Shown here in pieces: positions 17,031 to 25,033 of a DNA stretch of 64,000 bases. The stretch is from Fredinandcohnia onubensis (GTDB lineage: Bacteria; Bacillota; Bacilli; Bacillales; Bacillaceae_L). The stretch spans positions 62,001 through 126,000 of the forward strand of contig NZ_NSEB01000010.1 of the NCBI RefSeq assembly GCF_002734215.1, in the 5' to 3' direction. Within the stretch, counting starts at the first letter, position 1. Each line of letters begins with the position of its first letter. A model generated the notes under the pieces. It searched no databases. It saw nothing but the letters and a program-made list of their open reading frames with translations, and was not told the DNA's origin. Position numbers and translations under genes: made by a program.

Positions 17031-18956
17031 ATGATTGGAGAAGGGTTACCCTTTCAAATTTCCAGAAATGAAAATTTCTTTGATAAATTAAATGAGTGGA
17101 TTGGCGATGTTTTTTATGACATCCTTCCTGAAAAAGGCTTTGAGCTCCGTGATGAGCAAATTTTTATGGCATTTCAACTAGAGAGGGCGTTTAAGGATAA
17201 ATCTATTGTGTTTGCAGAAGCCGGCGTAGGCACTGGAAAAACAATTGTTTATCTGTTATACGCTATTTGTTATGCCCGATATACGAGAAAGCCAGCGATT
17301 ATCTCATGTGCAGATGAGTCCTTAATTGAACAGCTTGTTAAGCCTGAAGGGGATATTGCGAAAATAGCGGACGCATTAGATTTGAATATTGATGTTCGAC
17401 TTGCAAAAGCACAGGATCAGTATCTATGCATTCGAAAATTAGATCATGCTACTCGTCGGACAAACAATGAAAAAATTGCAAGAATTTATAACGAACTACC
17501 GGATTTTGTTCATAATCATACTACCATGCAAGCATTCAATCATTATGGAGACAGAAAAACATACCCTGATCTTGCAGATGAAGAATGGAAAAGTGTTGCA
17601 TGGGATAGTTTTCAGGACTGCTTTTCTTGCGAGTTAAGACACCGATGTGGGCTTACACTTTCTAGAGAACATTACCGAAAGGCTGTTGATTTAATCGTCT
17701 GCTCACATGACTTTTATATGGAGCATGTGTGGACAATGGAAGCTCGAAAAAGAGAAGGCCAGCTTCCGTTTTTACCGGATAGCAGCTGTGTGGTTTTTGA
17801 TGAGGGCCACTTACTTGAATACTCTGCACAAAAAGCATTGACCTACCGTATCCAAGAATCAACTTTGGAATCACTGTTAACAAGGTTGTTAGGAAATGAT
17901 ATTCGTGAAGAATTTGCACAATTAATTGAGGATACAATCGATCAAAATGAGCAGTTTTACAGAAGTCTCCAGAAAAATAGTCAAGCAGTTGAGGGCTCTG
18001 AGCGAATGGATATTGAGCGGACAGTACAATTAGTTGCCACAGCTAAAAAACTGCATCAAATGATTGTTGAGATAGGCAATAACCTTGTTTTTGAGGCAGA
18101 AACTTATACAATTGACCAATACGAATTAAATATTGTAGATGAATACTTGGACCAATTGGAATATTCATTAAAGCTTTTCGGTGAAGAAAATGATGCGATT
18201 ACGTGGGTTGAGGCAGACAGTGAGAGTTACACGCTTGTCATAATGCCCCAAGCAGTTGAAACCATCTTAGCTGAGAACGTATTTTCGAAACAAGTTCCAT
18301 TTATCTTTTCTTCTGCAACATTATCTGAAAACAAATCTTTTGACTATATTGCTAACAGTCTGGGAATCAATAACTATCAATCATTTTCGGTGGAATCACC
18401 ATTTGACTACGACACTCAGATGAAAATCCAAATACCTATGTTCAATACTAACGAGGATGTTTTCCAATCGAAACTGGATTTTGCTTGGAATGAAATCGAA
18501 AAATCAGATGGTAGGGCTTTGCTCTTATTTAATTCAAAGGAAGAGCTCCAGAGATTTAAAGAGAGATGTAAGACTGAAAAATATGAGTTTCTTTTTGAAG
18601 GAGATCAAGAAATCAGTGGGTTGGTTTCTAGGTTCCAAAATAGTGAACAAAGTATCCTTTGCTCAGTTTCCTTATGGGAAGGTCTCGACATCCCAGGTCC
18701 TTCGTTATCCAATGTCATCATTTGGTCATTACCATTTCCACCAAATGATCCGGTTTTTCAGGCAAAACGAAACGGAACAGAACATTCCTTTGAGCAAGTT
18801 GATTTACCATATATGCTTCTAAGATTAAGACAAGGAATTGGTCGACTCATTCGGTCAAGTGAAGATACAGGTACGGTTAGTATTTTTGTTGATGACAAAG
18901 TTTCTAACGAGGTTTTAAATAAAGTAAAAAATGTACTGCCAACAGAAACCAATTAA
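17031..18956 (+). CDS. ypvA: YpvA, XPD/DinG-type ATP-dependent helicase
   Basis: 641-residue superfamily 2 helicase of the DinG/XPD branch. Walker A is AGVGTGKT (near 63-70) and the DEAH box reads DEGH (VVFDEGHLLE). Four cysteines between them (LCIRKL, then DCFSCELRHRC) suit the iron-sulfur cluster domain of this branch. The C-terminal motifs SLWEGLDIPG and RLRQGIGRLIRS (motif VI) are intact. Predicted to unwind DNA 5'-3', perhaps R-loops or repair intermediates. Start ATG 17031 follows GGGGG; the gene begins just after repeat R2. The stop overlaps the region before ypwA. Confidence 0.9.
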   Translation: MIGEGLPFQISRNENFFDKLNEWIGDVFYDILPEKGFELRDEQIFMAFQLERAFKDKSIVFAEAGVGTGKTIVYLLYAICYARYTRKPAIISCADESLIEQLVKPEGDIAKIADALDLNIDVRLAKAQDQYLCIRKLDHATRRTNNEKIARIYNELPDFVHNHTTMQAFNHYGDRKTYPDLADEEWKSVAWDSFQDCFSCELRHRCGLTLSREHYRKAVDLIVCSHDFYMEHVWTMEARKREGQLPFLPDSSCVVFDEGHLLEYSAQKALTYRIQESTLESLLTRLLGNDIREEFAQLIEDTIDQNEQFYRSLQKNSQAVEGSERMDIERTVQLVATAKKLHQMIVEIGNNLVFEAETYTIDQYELNIVDEYLDQLEYSLKLFGEENDAITWVEADSESYTLVIMPQAVETILAENVFSKQVPFIFSSATLSENKSFDYIANSLGINNYQSFSVESPFDYDTQMKIQIPMFNTNEDVFQSKLDFAWNEIEKSDGRALLLFNSKEELQRFKERCKTEKYEFLFEGDQEISGLVSRFQNSEQSILCSVSLWEGLDIPGPSLSNVIIWSLPFPPNDPVFQAKRNGTEHSFEQVDLPYMLLRLRQGIGRLIRSSEDTGTVSIFVDDKVSNEVLNKVKNVLPTETN

Positions 18957-18967
18957 TGGGGGGACTA

Positions 18968-20488
18968 ATGATGTCAGAGCAACTAACACAAACTGAACGA
19001 GCGTTTCTTGAATTAGTAAAGAAAATGACAAGCTATAATGAAGCAATTGGAGTTATGTATTGGGACTTGCGAACTGGAGCTCCTAAAAAAGGAGTAGAAC
19101 AGCGCTCAGAAGTTATTGGAATGCTGTCTTCTGAAGTATTTGCGATATCTACTTCCGTCGAAATGGAAACCTATTTAAAAGAATTAACGAGTCCTGAAGC
19201 TCAGCAACAACTTAGTGAAATCACAAAAAAAGTAGTTGAGGAATGTCAAAAGGATTTTGAACGTAACAAAAAAATTCCTGCAGATGAATTTCGTGAGTTT
19301 GTGATTCTTCAATCAAAAGCTGAATCTGTGTGGGAGGATGCAAAAGAAAAATCTGATTTTGAATTGTTCCGCCCCTATTTGGAAAAGCTTGTCGATTTCA
19401 CGAAGAAATTTATTAACTACTGGGGCTATGAAGGGAACAAGTATAACACGTTACTAGATATGTACGAGCCAGGTGTTACAGTTGAGGTAGTTGATCAAGT
19501 GTTTGCTCAATTACGTAATAAAATCGTACCACTTGTAAAAGCAGTAACAGAATCACAAAACAAACCAGAAACTTCATTTTTATTTAATGAATTTCCTAAG
19601 GAAAAACAGCGTGCATTAAGTTTAGAGATTCTAAGAAAAATGGGGTATGACTTTGAAGCAGGACGTCTTGATGAAACTGTTCACCCATTTGCTACTGGCT
19701 TAAATCCAGGGGACGTACGTGTTACAACAAATTATGTTGAAAATGACTTTAGAACTGCGGTTTTTGGAACGATCCATGAAGGTGGACATGCTCTCTATGA
19801 GCAAAACATTTCTGCAGAATTAGTTGGAACGAACCTTGCACAAGGAACTTCAATGGGGATACATGAATCTCAATCACTTTTTTATGAAAATATACTCGGT
19901 CGCAGCCTGTCATTTTGGAAAAATAATTTTGACCTATTAAAAGAATATGCAAGTGGTCAATTTGATGGGGTATCAGTAGAAGACTATTATCGAGCAATAA
20001 ATGAATCAAAACCATCATTCATTCGAATTGAAGCAGATGAATTAACATATCCATTGCATATCATGGTGCGTTATGAAATTGAAAAAGGTTTGTTTAATGA
20101 TGAGATTGAAGTAAAAGACCTACCAGAAATATGGAATGCTAAGTATGAAGAGTATCTAGGTATTCGTCCAGAAAATGATGCAAAAGGAGTCCTACAGGAT
20201 GTCCATTGGGCAGGCGGTAGCTTTGGATATTTCCCTTCCTACGCGCTTGGATATATGTATGCGGCTCAATTCAAGAATGCAATGGTAAAGGACATTCCTA
20301 ACTTTGATGAGTTGCTTGAAGAGGGGAACTTACTCCCAATAAAAGAATGGCTAACTGAACATATTCATAAGCATGGAAAAATGAAAAAGCCTTTAGAAAT
20401 CATCAAAGATGTAACAGGTGAGGGGTTAAATGCGAACTATTTAATCCAATATTTAGAAACTAAATATAGTGCTATTTATAAGTTATAA
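18968..20488 (+). CDS. ypwA: M32-family metallocarboxypeptidase (YpwA)
   Basis: About 506 residues, thermostable carboxypeptidase family M32. The zinc motif HEGGH is at residues 270-274, with the downstream conserved HESQSLFYEN (about 300) and the GI RPENDAKGVLQD and HWAGGSFGYFPSY blocks. It should remove C-terminal residues from cytosolic peptides. ATG 18968 is chosen because GGGGGGAC at 18958-18965 fits it; an in-frame ATG at 18956 overlaps the ypvA stop and that site. The gene is coupled closely to ypvA, as in B. subtilis. Confidence 0.92.
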   Translation: MMSEQLTQTERAFLELVKKMTSYNEAIGVMYWDLRTGAPKKGVEQRSEVIGMLSSEVFAISTSVEMETYLKELTSPEAQQQLSEITKKVVEECQKDFERNKKIPADEFREFVILQSKAESVWEDAKEKSDFELFRPYLEKLVDFTKKFINYWGYEGNKYNTLLDMYEPGVTVEVVDQVFAQLRNKIVPLVKAVTESQNKPETSFLFNEFPKEKQRALSLEILRKMGYDFEAGRLDETVHPFATGLNPGDVRVTTNYVENDFRTAVFGTIHEGGHALYEQNISAELVGTNLAQGTSMGIHESQSLFYENILGRSLSFWKNNFDLLKEYASGQFDGVSVEDYYRAINESKPSFIRIEADELTYPLHIMVRYEIEKGLFNDEIEVKDLPEIWNAKYEEYLGIRPENDAKGVLQDVHWAGGSFGYFPSYALGYMYAAQFKNAMVKDIPNFDELLEEGNLLPIKEWLTEHIHKHGKMKKPLEIIKDVTGEGLNANYLIQYLETKYSAIYKL

Positions 20489-20492
20489 AAAA

Positions 20493-20526
20493 GAAAGCTA
20501 CGCAATCCAGACATTGCGTAGCTTTT
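20493..20526. terminator. Bidirectional terminator between ypwA and the oxidase operon
   Basis: AAAAGCTACGCAAT / ATTGCGTAGCTTTT hairpin, A-rich before and T-rich after, between two convergent genes. Confidence 0.88.
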
Positions 20527-20532
20527 ATGATT

Positions 20533-22185
20533 CTATAGTAAATGTTTAAATGGTTTTGCCCCTGGTGGTGCGTTTTGAATCATATCGACAAACGGAATTG
20601 TATAAGCAATTAAGATTAATACTGCTAGTACACCGACCCAAAGCTTCCAGTTTTCTAGAATCATAGGTGTTTTTTCTGCTTCTTCAGAAACTTCCCCTAC
20701 AGGGAACTCTGTTTCACCTTTTGGAGCAAAGAAGGCAAGATTAACAAAAATGACTAGAACTAAGATGATCCCAATAAATAGAATAGAGCCGCCAATCGCT
20801 TGGGCAATTTGATAAGGTATCCAATCCATTGCTTGTGCTGAATCTCCGTATGTTGAGAAAGCAGAACGTCTTGGTGCTCCTAATAAGCCCGCAAAGTGCA
20901 TGGAAGTTGACATAAACGTCATACCAATTGTCCATACGATTGTTTGAATAATGGCAAGTTTATTCATCGCTTTTGTCATGACCCGACCTGTTAAATGCGG
21001 GATTAACCAGTATGCGATACCAAAGAATGTTAGTAAAACAGTTGTTGCTACGGTTAAGTGAAAGTGTCCGGTTACCCAAATTGTATTATGAATAACTTGG
21101 TTCATTTGGTGACTTGCATTGATAATTCCGCCCGCACCTGCTGGAATAAAGAATAACATACCAATGAATGGTGCGAAGAAACGAGCATCTCCCCATGGAA
21201 GCTTTTTAAACCAGCCGAACAGGCCTGTCGCTCCCTTTGATCTTCCGTATGACTCGAAAGATGCAAACAATGAGAATGCCGTCATTAAAGATGGAATGAC
21301 AACCATAAATGTCAAAACAACTTGTAAATATTTCCAGTTTGGATCAATACCTGGTTCAGTTAACTGATGGTGGAATCCTACTGGAATTGAGAATAACAAG
21401 AACAAAATAAATGATAATCTCGCAAGGGCATCTGAGAAGATCTTTGCTCCGATTACCTTTGGAATCACAACATACCATGCCATGTATGCAGGTAATAACC
21501 AGAAATACACAAGTGGGTGACCAAAATACCAGAATAAGGTTCGGCTGATGAGAACATCAATTGTTTCAACCCAACCAAAAGACCATGGAATAAATTGAAT
21601 AAGAACCGATGCAGCTACACCCAGTGTTGCAACTAACCATAAAATCATTGTCATTATAGCCATGAAACTTAACAAAGGTGTTACTTGACCAGGGTTTGCT
21701 TTCTTCCACTTACCAAAATGAGTGAACATTGCAAAGCCACTGATCCAGCTACCAACCACAACTAGTGCTAACCCAATATAAAAGAACGGGTGTGCTTGTA
21801 GAGGTGCGTAAAACGTATAAAGAACAGATGCTTCACCTAAAAGAATGGTAGTTGCTGTAGAAGCAGTTCCAATTGTCATTGTCCAGAAACCAATCCAACC
21901 CGTTAAACGAATTTTCGGTGAAAGGGTTCCTGCTGTTTTACTTAAACTTGCAAATAAAAATCCTATGATAAAAAATGTAGTAAGTACAAGTCCCAATAAT
22001 ACTCCGTGAACGGTTAATAGTTGATAGTAACCGATTCCAGCTGGTAATGTAAATTTCCCTGAACGAACTAGAGTTTGGAGTAAACCTGCAGTTCCTCCAA
22101 GGAGTAAAGCAGCGAAGGCAACATAAAAGTGTGCCATTGCTAATTTTCCATCGTTTCTGTCTACTTTAAAATTTGAATTTGTCAT
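20533..22185 (-). CDS. cbaA: b(o/a)3-type (type B) heme-copper oxidase subunit I
   Basis: 550-residue catalytic subunit of a ba3-like terminal oxidase in the membrane. Heme and copper ligands are visible: LLTVHGVLLG (low-spin heme), FGHPLVYFWLLPAY (CuB and cross-linked Tyr region), VGFHHQL, and GHFHLTVATT (heme a3/low-spin). The type B lineage is supported by the lack of the D-channel glutamate motif of type A enzymes and by the small subunit IIa gene upstream. It reduces oxygen to water while pumping protons. Its start overlaps the subunit II stop by one base (TAATG). Confidence 0.92.
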   Translation of the reverse strand: MTNSNFKVDRNDGKLAMAHFYVAFAALLLGGTAGLLQTLVRSGKFTLPAGIGYYQLLTVHGVLLGLVLTTFFIIGFLFASLSKTAGTLSPKIRLTGWIGFWTMTIGTASTATTILLGEASVLYTFYAPLQAHPFFYIGLALVVVGSWISGFAMFTHFGKWKKANPGQVTPLLSFMAIMTMILWLVATLGVAASVLIQFIPWSFGWVETIDVLISRTLFWYFGHPLVYFWLLPAYMAWYVVIPKVIGAKIFSDALARLSFILFLLFSIPVGFHHQLTEPGIDPNWKYLQVVLTFMVVIPSLMTAFSLFASFESYGRSKGATGLFGWFKKLPWGDARFFAPFIGMLFFIPAGAGGIINASHQMNQVIHNTIWVTGHFHLTVATTVLLTFFGIAYWLIPHLTGRVMTKAMNKLAIIQTIVWTIGMTFMSTSMHFAGLLGAPRRSAFSTYGDSAQAMDWIPYQIAQAIGGSILFIGIILVLVIFVNLAFFAPKGETEFPVGEVSEEAEKTPMILENWKLWVGVLAVLILIAYTIPFVDMIQNAPPGAKPFKHLL

Positions 22186-22655
22186 TATTCGGTCACCTCA
22201 ACTTTTGCCATCATTAAGTGGTGTCCAGCTCCACAATATTCATTACATAATACTAAAAATTCGCCTGTTTTAGAAAATGTTTGAGTATAAGTGCTAACAT
22301 ATCCAGGTTCAACCATCATATTGACATTCGTACCGGCAATCGAAAATCCGTGAACAACGTCTTTTGTTGCTACGTTAATTGTTACCTCAGCGTCCTTTGG
22401 AATTTGGATCGTACTTGGTGTATACGCAAAGGCTTCTGCAACAAGGTTTAATTCATATTTGTTATCCTCAATATGAACAAGTCCAGGATTATCAAATGGT
22501 GCTGTTTCAGCAACCTTTTCTGGATCAATTGTTTTAATACTACTTGCTGGCTGGTGACCCATCGCAAATGCGCCAACACCAACAACTGCTAGAAATACGA
22601 ACAGTATTCCGATACCAAAAGTGAGCCATATTTTTTCAAATTTATGCAGATGCAT
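22185..22655 (-). CDS. cbaB: b(o/a)3-type heme-copper oxidase subunit II (CuA domain)
   Basis: 156 residues: a single N-terminal membrane anchor (WLTFGIGILFVFLAVVGVGAF) and an external cupredoxin domain. The CuA ligands are seen in VVHGFSI (His) and LCNEYCGAGHHLMM (two Cys, His, Met). This is the short form typical of type B oxidases. Start ATG at 22655 follows AAAGGGG; a longer frame to 22706 adds a charged stretch that does not suit an anchor. It is translationally coupled to subunit I. Confidence 0.9.
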   Translation of the reverse strand: MHLHKFEKIWLTFGIGILFVFLAVVGVGAFAMGHQPASSIKTIDPEKVAETAPFDNPGLVHIEDNKYELNLVAEAFAYTPSTIQIPKDAEVTINVATKDVVHGFSIAGTNVNMMVEPGYVSTYTQTFSKTGEFLVLCNEYCGAGHHLMMAKVEVTE

Positions 22656-22764
22656 GGCTTTTTCCCCTTTCAAATTTTCACATTCTTTTTCTGTTTGTTT
22701 TCTCATAAAATATTACAAGCCATTTTTTATAAATCTGCCTCGTAATTTTCGATAGTGATAACTT

Positions 22765-22920
22765 TTACAATCTGTCTAAGAACAAGAAATAGACACCAAG
22801 CCAAGATAAAATTAAGAAAAGTCCAAGTAAAAATACAGATGCTAATGTTCCTTTTAAGGAAGTTCTTTCATCTTCAATTTTTGTCTTGTGGTTTGTTTTT
22901 GTAAGCTGTGTCTTTGCCAT
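22765..22920 (-). CDS. Heme-copper oxidase small subunit IIa-like protein (51 aa)
   Basis: 51-residue protein, MAKTQLTKTNHK then a hydrophilic stretch and one transmembrane helix (ASVFLLGLFLILSWLGVYFLF). Subunit IIa of ba3 oxidases is a one-helix peptide of this size, and the gene lies directly upstream of subunits II and I on the same strand. An AAGGGGGTCG ribosome site precedes the ATG. The family call rests on size, topology and position. Confidence 0.78.
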   Translation of the reverse strand: MAKTQLTKTNHKTKIEDERTSLKGTLASVFLLGLFLILSWLGVYFLFLDRL

Positions 22921-23069
22921 TCCTCACGACCCCCTTCAAGCGTAAATTCAAAGGTTTTTACATAATTATCATACAAAACAATTTGCTAAAAACTAGTCGG
23001 TTTTGACTATTTCACAAATTGTTCATTCCTAATCTAATCACTATATTAATAGTGAAAACTTAATAAAAC

Positions 23070-23085
23070 AGTGATTTTTATCACA
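23070..23085. promoter_or_regulatory. CRP/FNR-type palindrome between oxidase operon and zinc-ribbon gene
   Basis: AGTGA-TTTTTA-TCACA differs from the TGTGA-N6-TCACA consensus at one base. Its centre is about 60 bases before the start predicted for the rightward promoter, a normal class I activator position, and about 157 bases from the oxidase IIa start. Oxygen control by Fnr would make sense for a terminal oxidase, but the factor is inferred. Confidence 0.45.
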
Positions 23086-23102
23086 TTTGGAAAAGAAAAC
23101 AT

Positions 23103-23130
23103 TTGACTAATTTGTGACATACGTTATAAC
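23103..23130 (+). promoter_or_regulatory. Promoter of the 43-aa zinc-ribbon gene
   Basis: TTGACT (23103-23108), 16-bp spacer, TATAAC (23125-23130). Start predicted near 23137. Confidence 0.55.
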
Positions 23131-23179
23131 AGCAATTCAAACTTCAACATAAGATAATAAAAAAGGGAGTGGTGTGTAA

Positions 23180-23311
23180 ATGATTAGGTATTATTGTTCT
23201 AGATGTCATACGCTCTTGTTAAATAATAAAGAAAGATGTTTTAAATGTGGGAATGGTACAATTAGTCAAATTGATATTAATGTACAAAAGAACGATCAAA
23301 AGTCCCCTTAA
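23180..23311 (+). CDS. Small double-CxxC zinc-ribbon protein (43 aa)
   Basis: ATG 23180 to TAA 23309-23311. The 43-residue product has two zinc knuckles, YCSRCHTLL and RCFKCGNGT, separated by 10 residues, then a polar tail. AGGGAGTGGTG precedes the ATG. A terminator follows at once. No family is identified; such minimal ribbons often modulate protein or nucleic-acid contacts. It is divergent from the oxidase operon. Confidence 0.6.
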   Translation: MIRYYCSRCHTLLLNNKERCFKCGNGTISQIDINVQKNDQKSP

Positions 23312-23337
23312 TCACTATTTTTTTATAGTGATTTTTT
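23310..23337 (+). terminator. Terminator of the zinc-ribbon gene
   Basis: AATCACTAT / ATAGTGATT stem followed by TTTTT; it begins at the stop codon. Confidence 0.75.
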
Positions 23338-23479
23338 GTGAATATGAAAGTAAAAGGTTTATTAGAATAGAAAAAATAAAATGTTACAGTTCGAAAACAA
23401 TATTATTTTTATTCACACACAACCTATATCTGCCATACTCTAATGTAGGCGAATGTCTACAAGGAGGTATGTAGTTTAT

Positions 23480-24559
23480 ATGGCAAAAGTAAAAAATTAT
23501 TATGCAGGTACAAATTCAAGTGTAGGTTTTTACTCGTTTTATGATGAGGCATTAAAAGGGCTAGAAACTCTCTATATTTTAAAAGGGGGACCCGGAACAG
23601 GGAAGTCCACCTTCATGAGGAAAATCGGTCTTGTGTTTATGGAGAAAGGCTTCGATCTCGAATACTTACACTGTTCTTCAGATAATCACTCTATAGATGG
23701 AATCATTATTCCTGAACGAAAATTAGGATTTGTAGACGGAACGTCACCACATGTGATCGAGCCTAAATACCCTGGAGTCGTTGAAAAGGTGATTGACCTC
23801 GGTCAATACCGCAATGATCAATACTTAGCTCAATTTAAGGATGAAATCATCGAACTAACAGATGATATTTCAAAAAACTTTGAAGATGCGTATAAAACCT
23901 TTGCGGAAGCTAAGAAGGTCCATTTAAAGCGCGAGGATATTTATGTTTCATCCATGAGCTTTAAAAAGGCAGATGCTGTCCTTCAAAACTTGATCGGTGA
24001 AATATTTAGTAAACCATTTACAGCCGAGCAACATCCAACAAAAAGAAGGCGTTTCTTTGGAGCGGCTACTCCGAAGGGTGCAGTTAATTTCATTGATAAT
24101 ATTACAGAAGATTATGATAAACGCTATATTATAAAGGGTAGACCAGGAAGTGGAAAGTCGACTTTGATGAAGAAGGTCGCCAAGCATGCTGAACAGCAGG
24201 GATTATCAGTTGAATATTTCCATTGTGCCTTTGACCCGAAAAGCATAGATATGATCATCATACCAAAGTTGGGTGTCTCGATTGTAGATGGAACGGCACC
24301 ACATGTTGTCGACCCATTCCGTGAGGGTGATGAAATCGTAGATATGTTTGCTTTATGCATGGACCCAAAAATCGAAAACACGTTTAAAAAAGAAATTGAA
24401 GAGCTTAACCTAGAATACAAGAATAAAATGGCAATTGGTACGAATTATTTAAGCGAAGCAAAAAGACTTCATGACAAACTTGAAGATTACTATAAAGCTG
24501 CCATGGACTTTAATGCAATCGACAAAAAGCGAGAAGAAATCGTAAAGACATTACTGTAA
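23480..24559 (+). CDS. Tandem P-loop ATPase/NTPase of unknown function
   Basis: 359 residues with an internal duplication. Each half starts with a P-loop, GGPGTGKST at 36-44 and GRPGSGKST at 220-228. Each is followed by matching blocks: EYLHCSSDNHSIDGIIIPE versus EYFHCAFDPKSIDMIIIPK, and FVDGTSPHVIEP versus IVDGTAPHVVDP. It resembles an uncharacterised Bacillus ATPase family with a nucleotide-kinase-like fold. Start ATG 23480 is used because AAGGAGGT lies 11 bases upstream and TNSSVGFYSF near the N-terminus is intact. It appears to be monocistronic. Confidence 0.8.
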   Translation: MAKVKNYYAGTNSSVGFYSFYDEALKGLETLYILKGGPGTGKSTFMRKIGLVFMEKGFDLEYLHCSSDNHSIDGIIIPERKLGFVDGTSPHVIEPKYPGVVEKVIDLGQYRNDQYLAQFKDEIIELTDDISKNFEDAYKTFAEAKKVHLKREDIYVSSMSFKKADAVLQNLIGEIFSKPFTAEQHPTKRRRFFGAATPKGAVNFIDNITEDYDKRYIIKGRPGSGKSTLMKKVAKHAEQQGLSVEYFHCAFDPKSIDMIIIPKLGVSIVDGTAPHVVDPFREGDEIVDMFALCMDPKIENTFKKEIEELNLEYKNKMAIGTNYLSEAKRLHDKLEDYYKAAMDFNAIDKKREEIVKTLL

Positions 24560-24594
24560 GGGTGTTAGTTAAAAAAGGTTGAAAAGGACCGCGT

Positions 24595-24651
24595 CGGCGA
24601 AGGCGCCACGTCCTGTGGCGACGCCGACACTAGCACATCCTGTGCGTCGAA
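24595..24651. repeat. GC-rich nested hairpins preceding repeat R1 copy B
   Basis: GTCGGCG / CGCCGAC arms enclose GCCACGTCCTGTGGC (24605-24619), the reverse complement of the core near gpsB. A second hairpin, GCACATCCTGTGC, follows. Both loops hold a TCCTGT motif. The base composition is well above that of the neighbouring genes. Confidence 0.6.
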
Positions 24652-24653
24652 AG

Positions 24654-24830
24654 TTCAAGGCGGTGCAGCTTTGAGTACCGGAACGAGGCAACTTCTTGAG
24701 TAATCCTCCTAGCAGCCTTGCGCTGAGGAATTTGACTTCGTGAATAGACTAGTAGACGCAAGCGCATGTCCTTGTTATTCACCATTTTTCTCGGAGTGAA
24801 GTTTGCAGAAATTCGATGTGTCATTTTCGG
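24654..24830. repeat. Dispersed intergenic repeat R1, copy B
   Basis: About 175 bases homologous to 12948-13120, same orientation on the plus strand. The shared core reads TTCAAGGCGGTGCAGCTTTG and later AGTAGACGCAAGC. It occupies the gap after the tandem ATPase. A minus-strand open frame (24630-24824) is a repeat artefact whose product looks like the one in copy A. Confidence 0.75.
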
Positions 24831-24851
24831 CCGGAAACCAAAATTTTACTA

Positions 24852-24880
24852 GTGAATGTTTAAAACGTTTGAGTTATACT
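24852..24880 (+). promoter_or_regulatory. Promoter upstream of bpsA
   Basis: GTGAAT (24852-24857), 17-bp spacer, TATACT (24875-24880). Start near 24887, followed after about 60 nt by a strong terminator and then bpsA. Confidence 0.5.
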
Positions 24881-24916
24881 ATAAATGCACAACAACAAAA
24901 CAACTCCTTTGAAACG

Positions 24917-24948
24917 TGAGCTTTCCCGTGTTGGGAAGGCTTTTTTTG
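24917..24948 (+). terminator. Terminator or attenuator in the bpsA leader
   Basis: AGCTTTCCC GTGTT GGGAAGGCT followed by seven T. It lies after a promoter and before bpsA, so it may end a ~60-nt RNA or attenuate bpsAB. Confidence 0.75.
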
Positions 24949-25033
24949 TGCCCTTTTTTAATTGTTTGCATACTAATTTTAAAACTGGAAAAAGTAACCT
25001 TAAGAGATTGCCTTTAAAGTGAGGGGGGCTCCC

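Noticed and set aside
18457-18822. 121-codon plus-strand frame
   Set aside because: Shadow frame inside ypvA, whose motif VI and other helicase motifs are in the main frame.
22979-23026. Rex operator in the oxidase leader
   Set aside because: TTGTGAAATAGTCAAAA has the wrong spacing and a poor second half; only the CRP/FNR-like site further up is kept.
24630-24824. Minus-strand open frame of 64 codons
   Set aside because: Same repeat artefact (R1 copy B); no ribosome site or family match.
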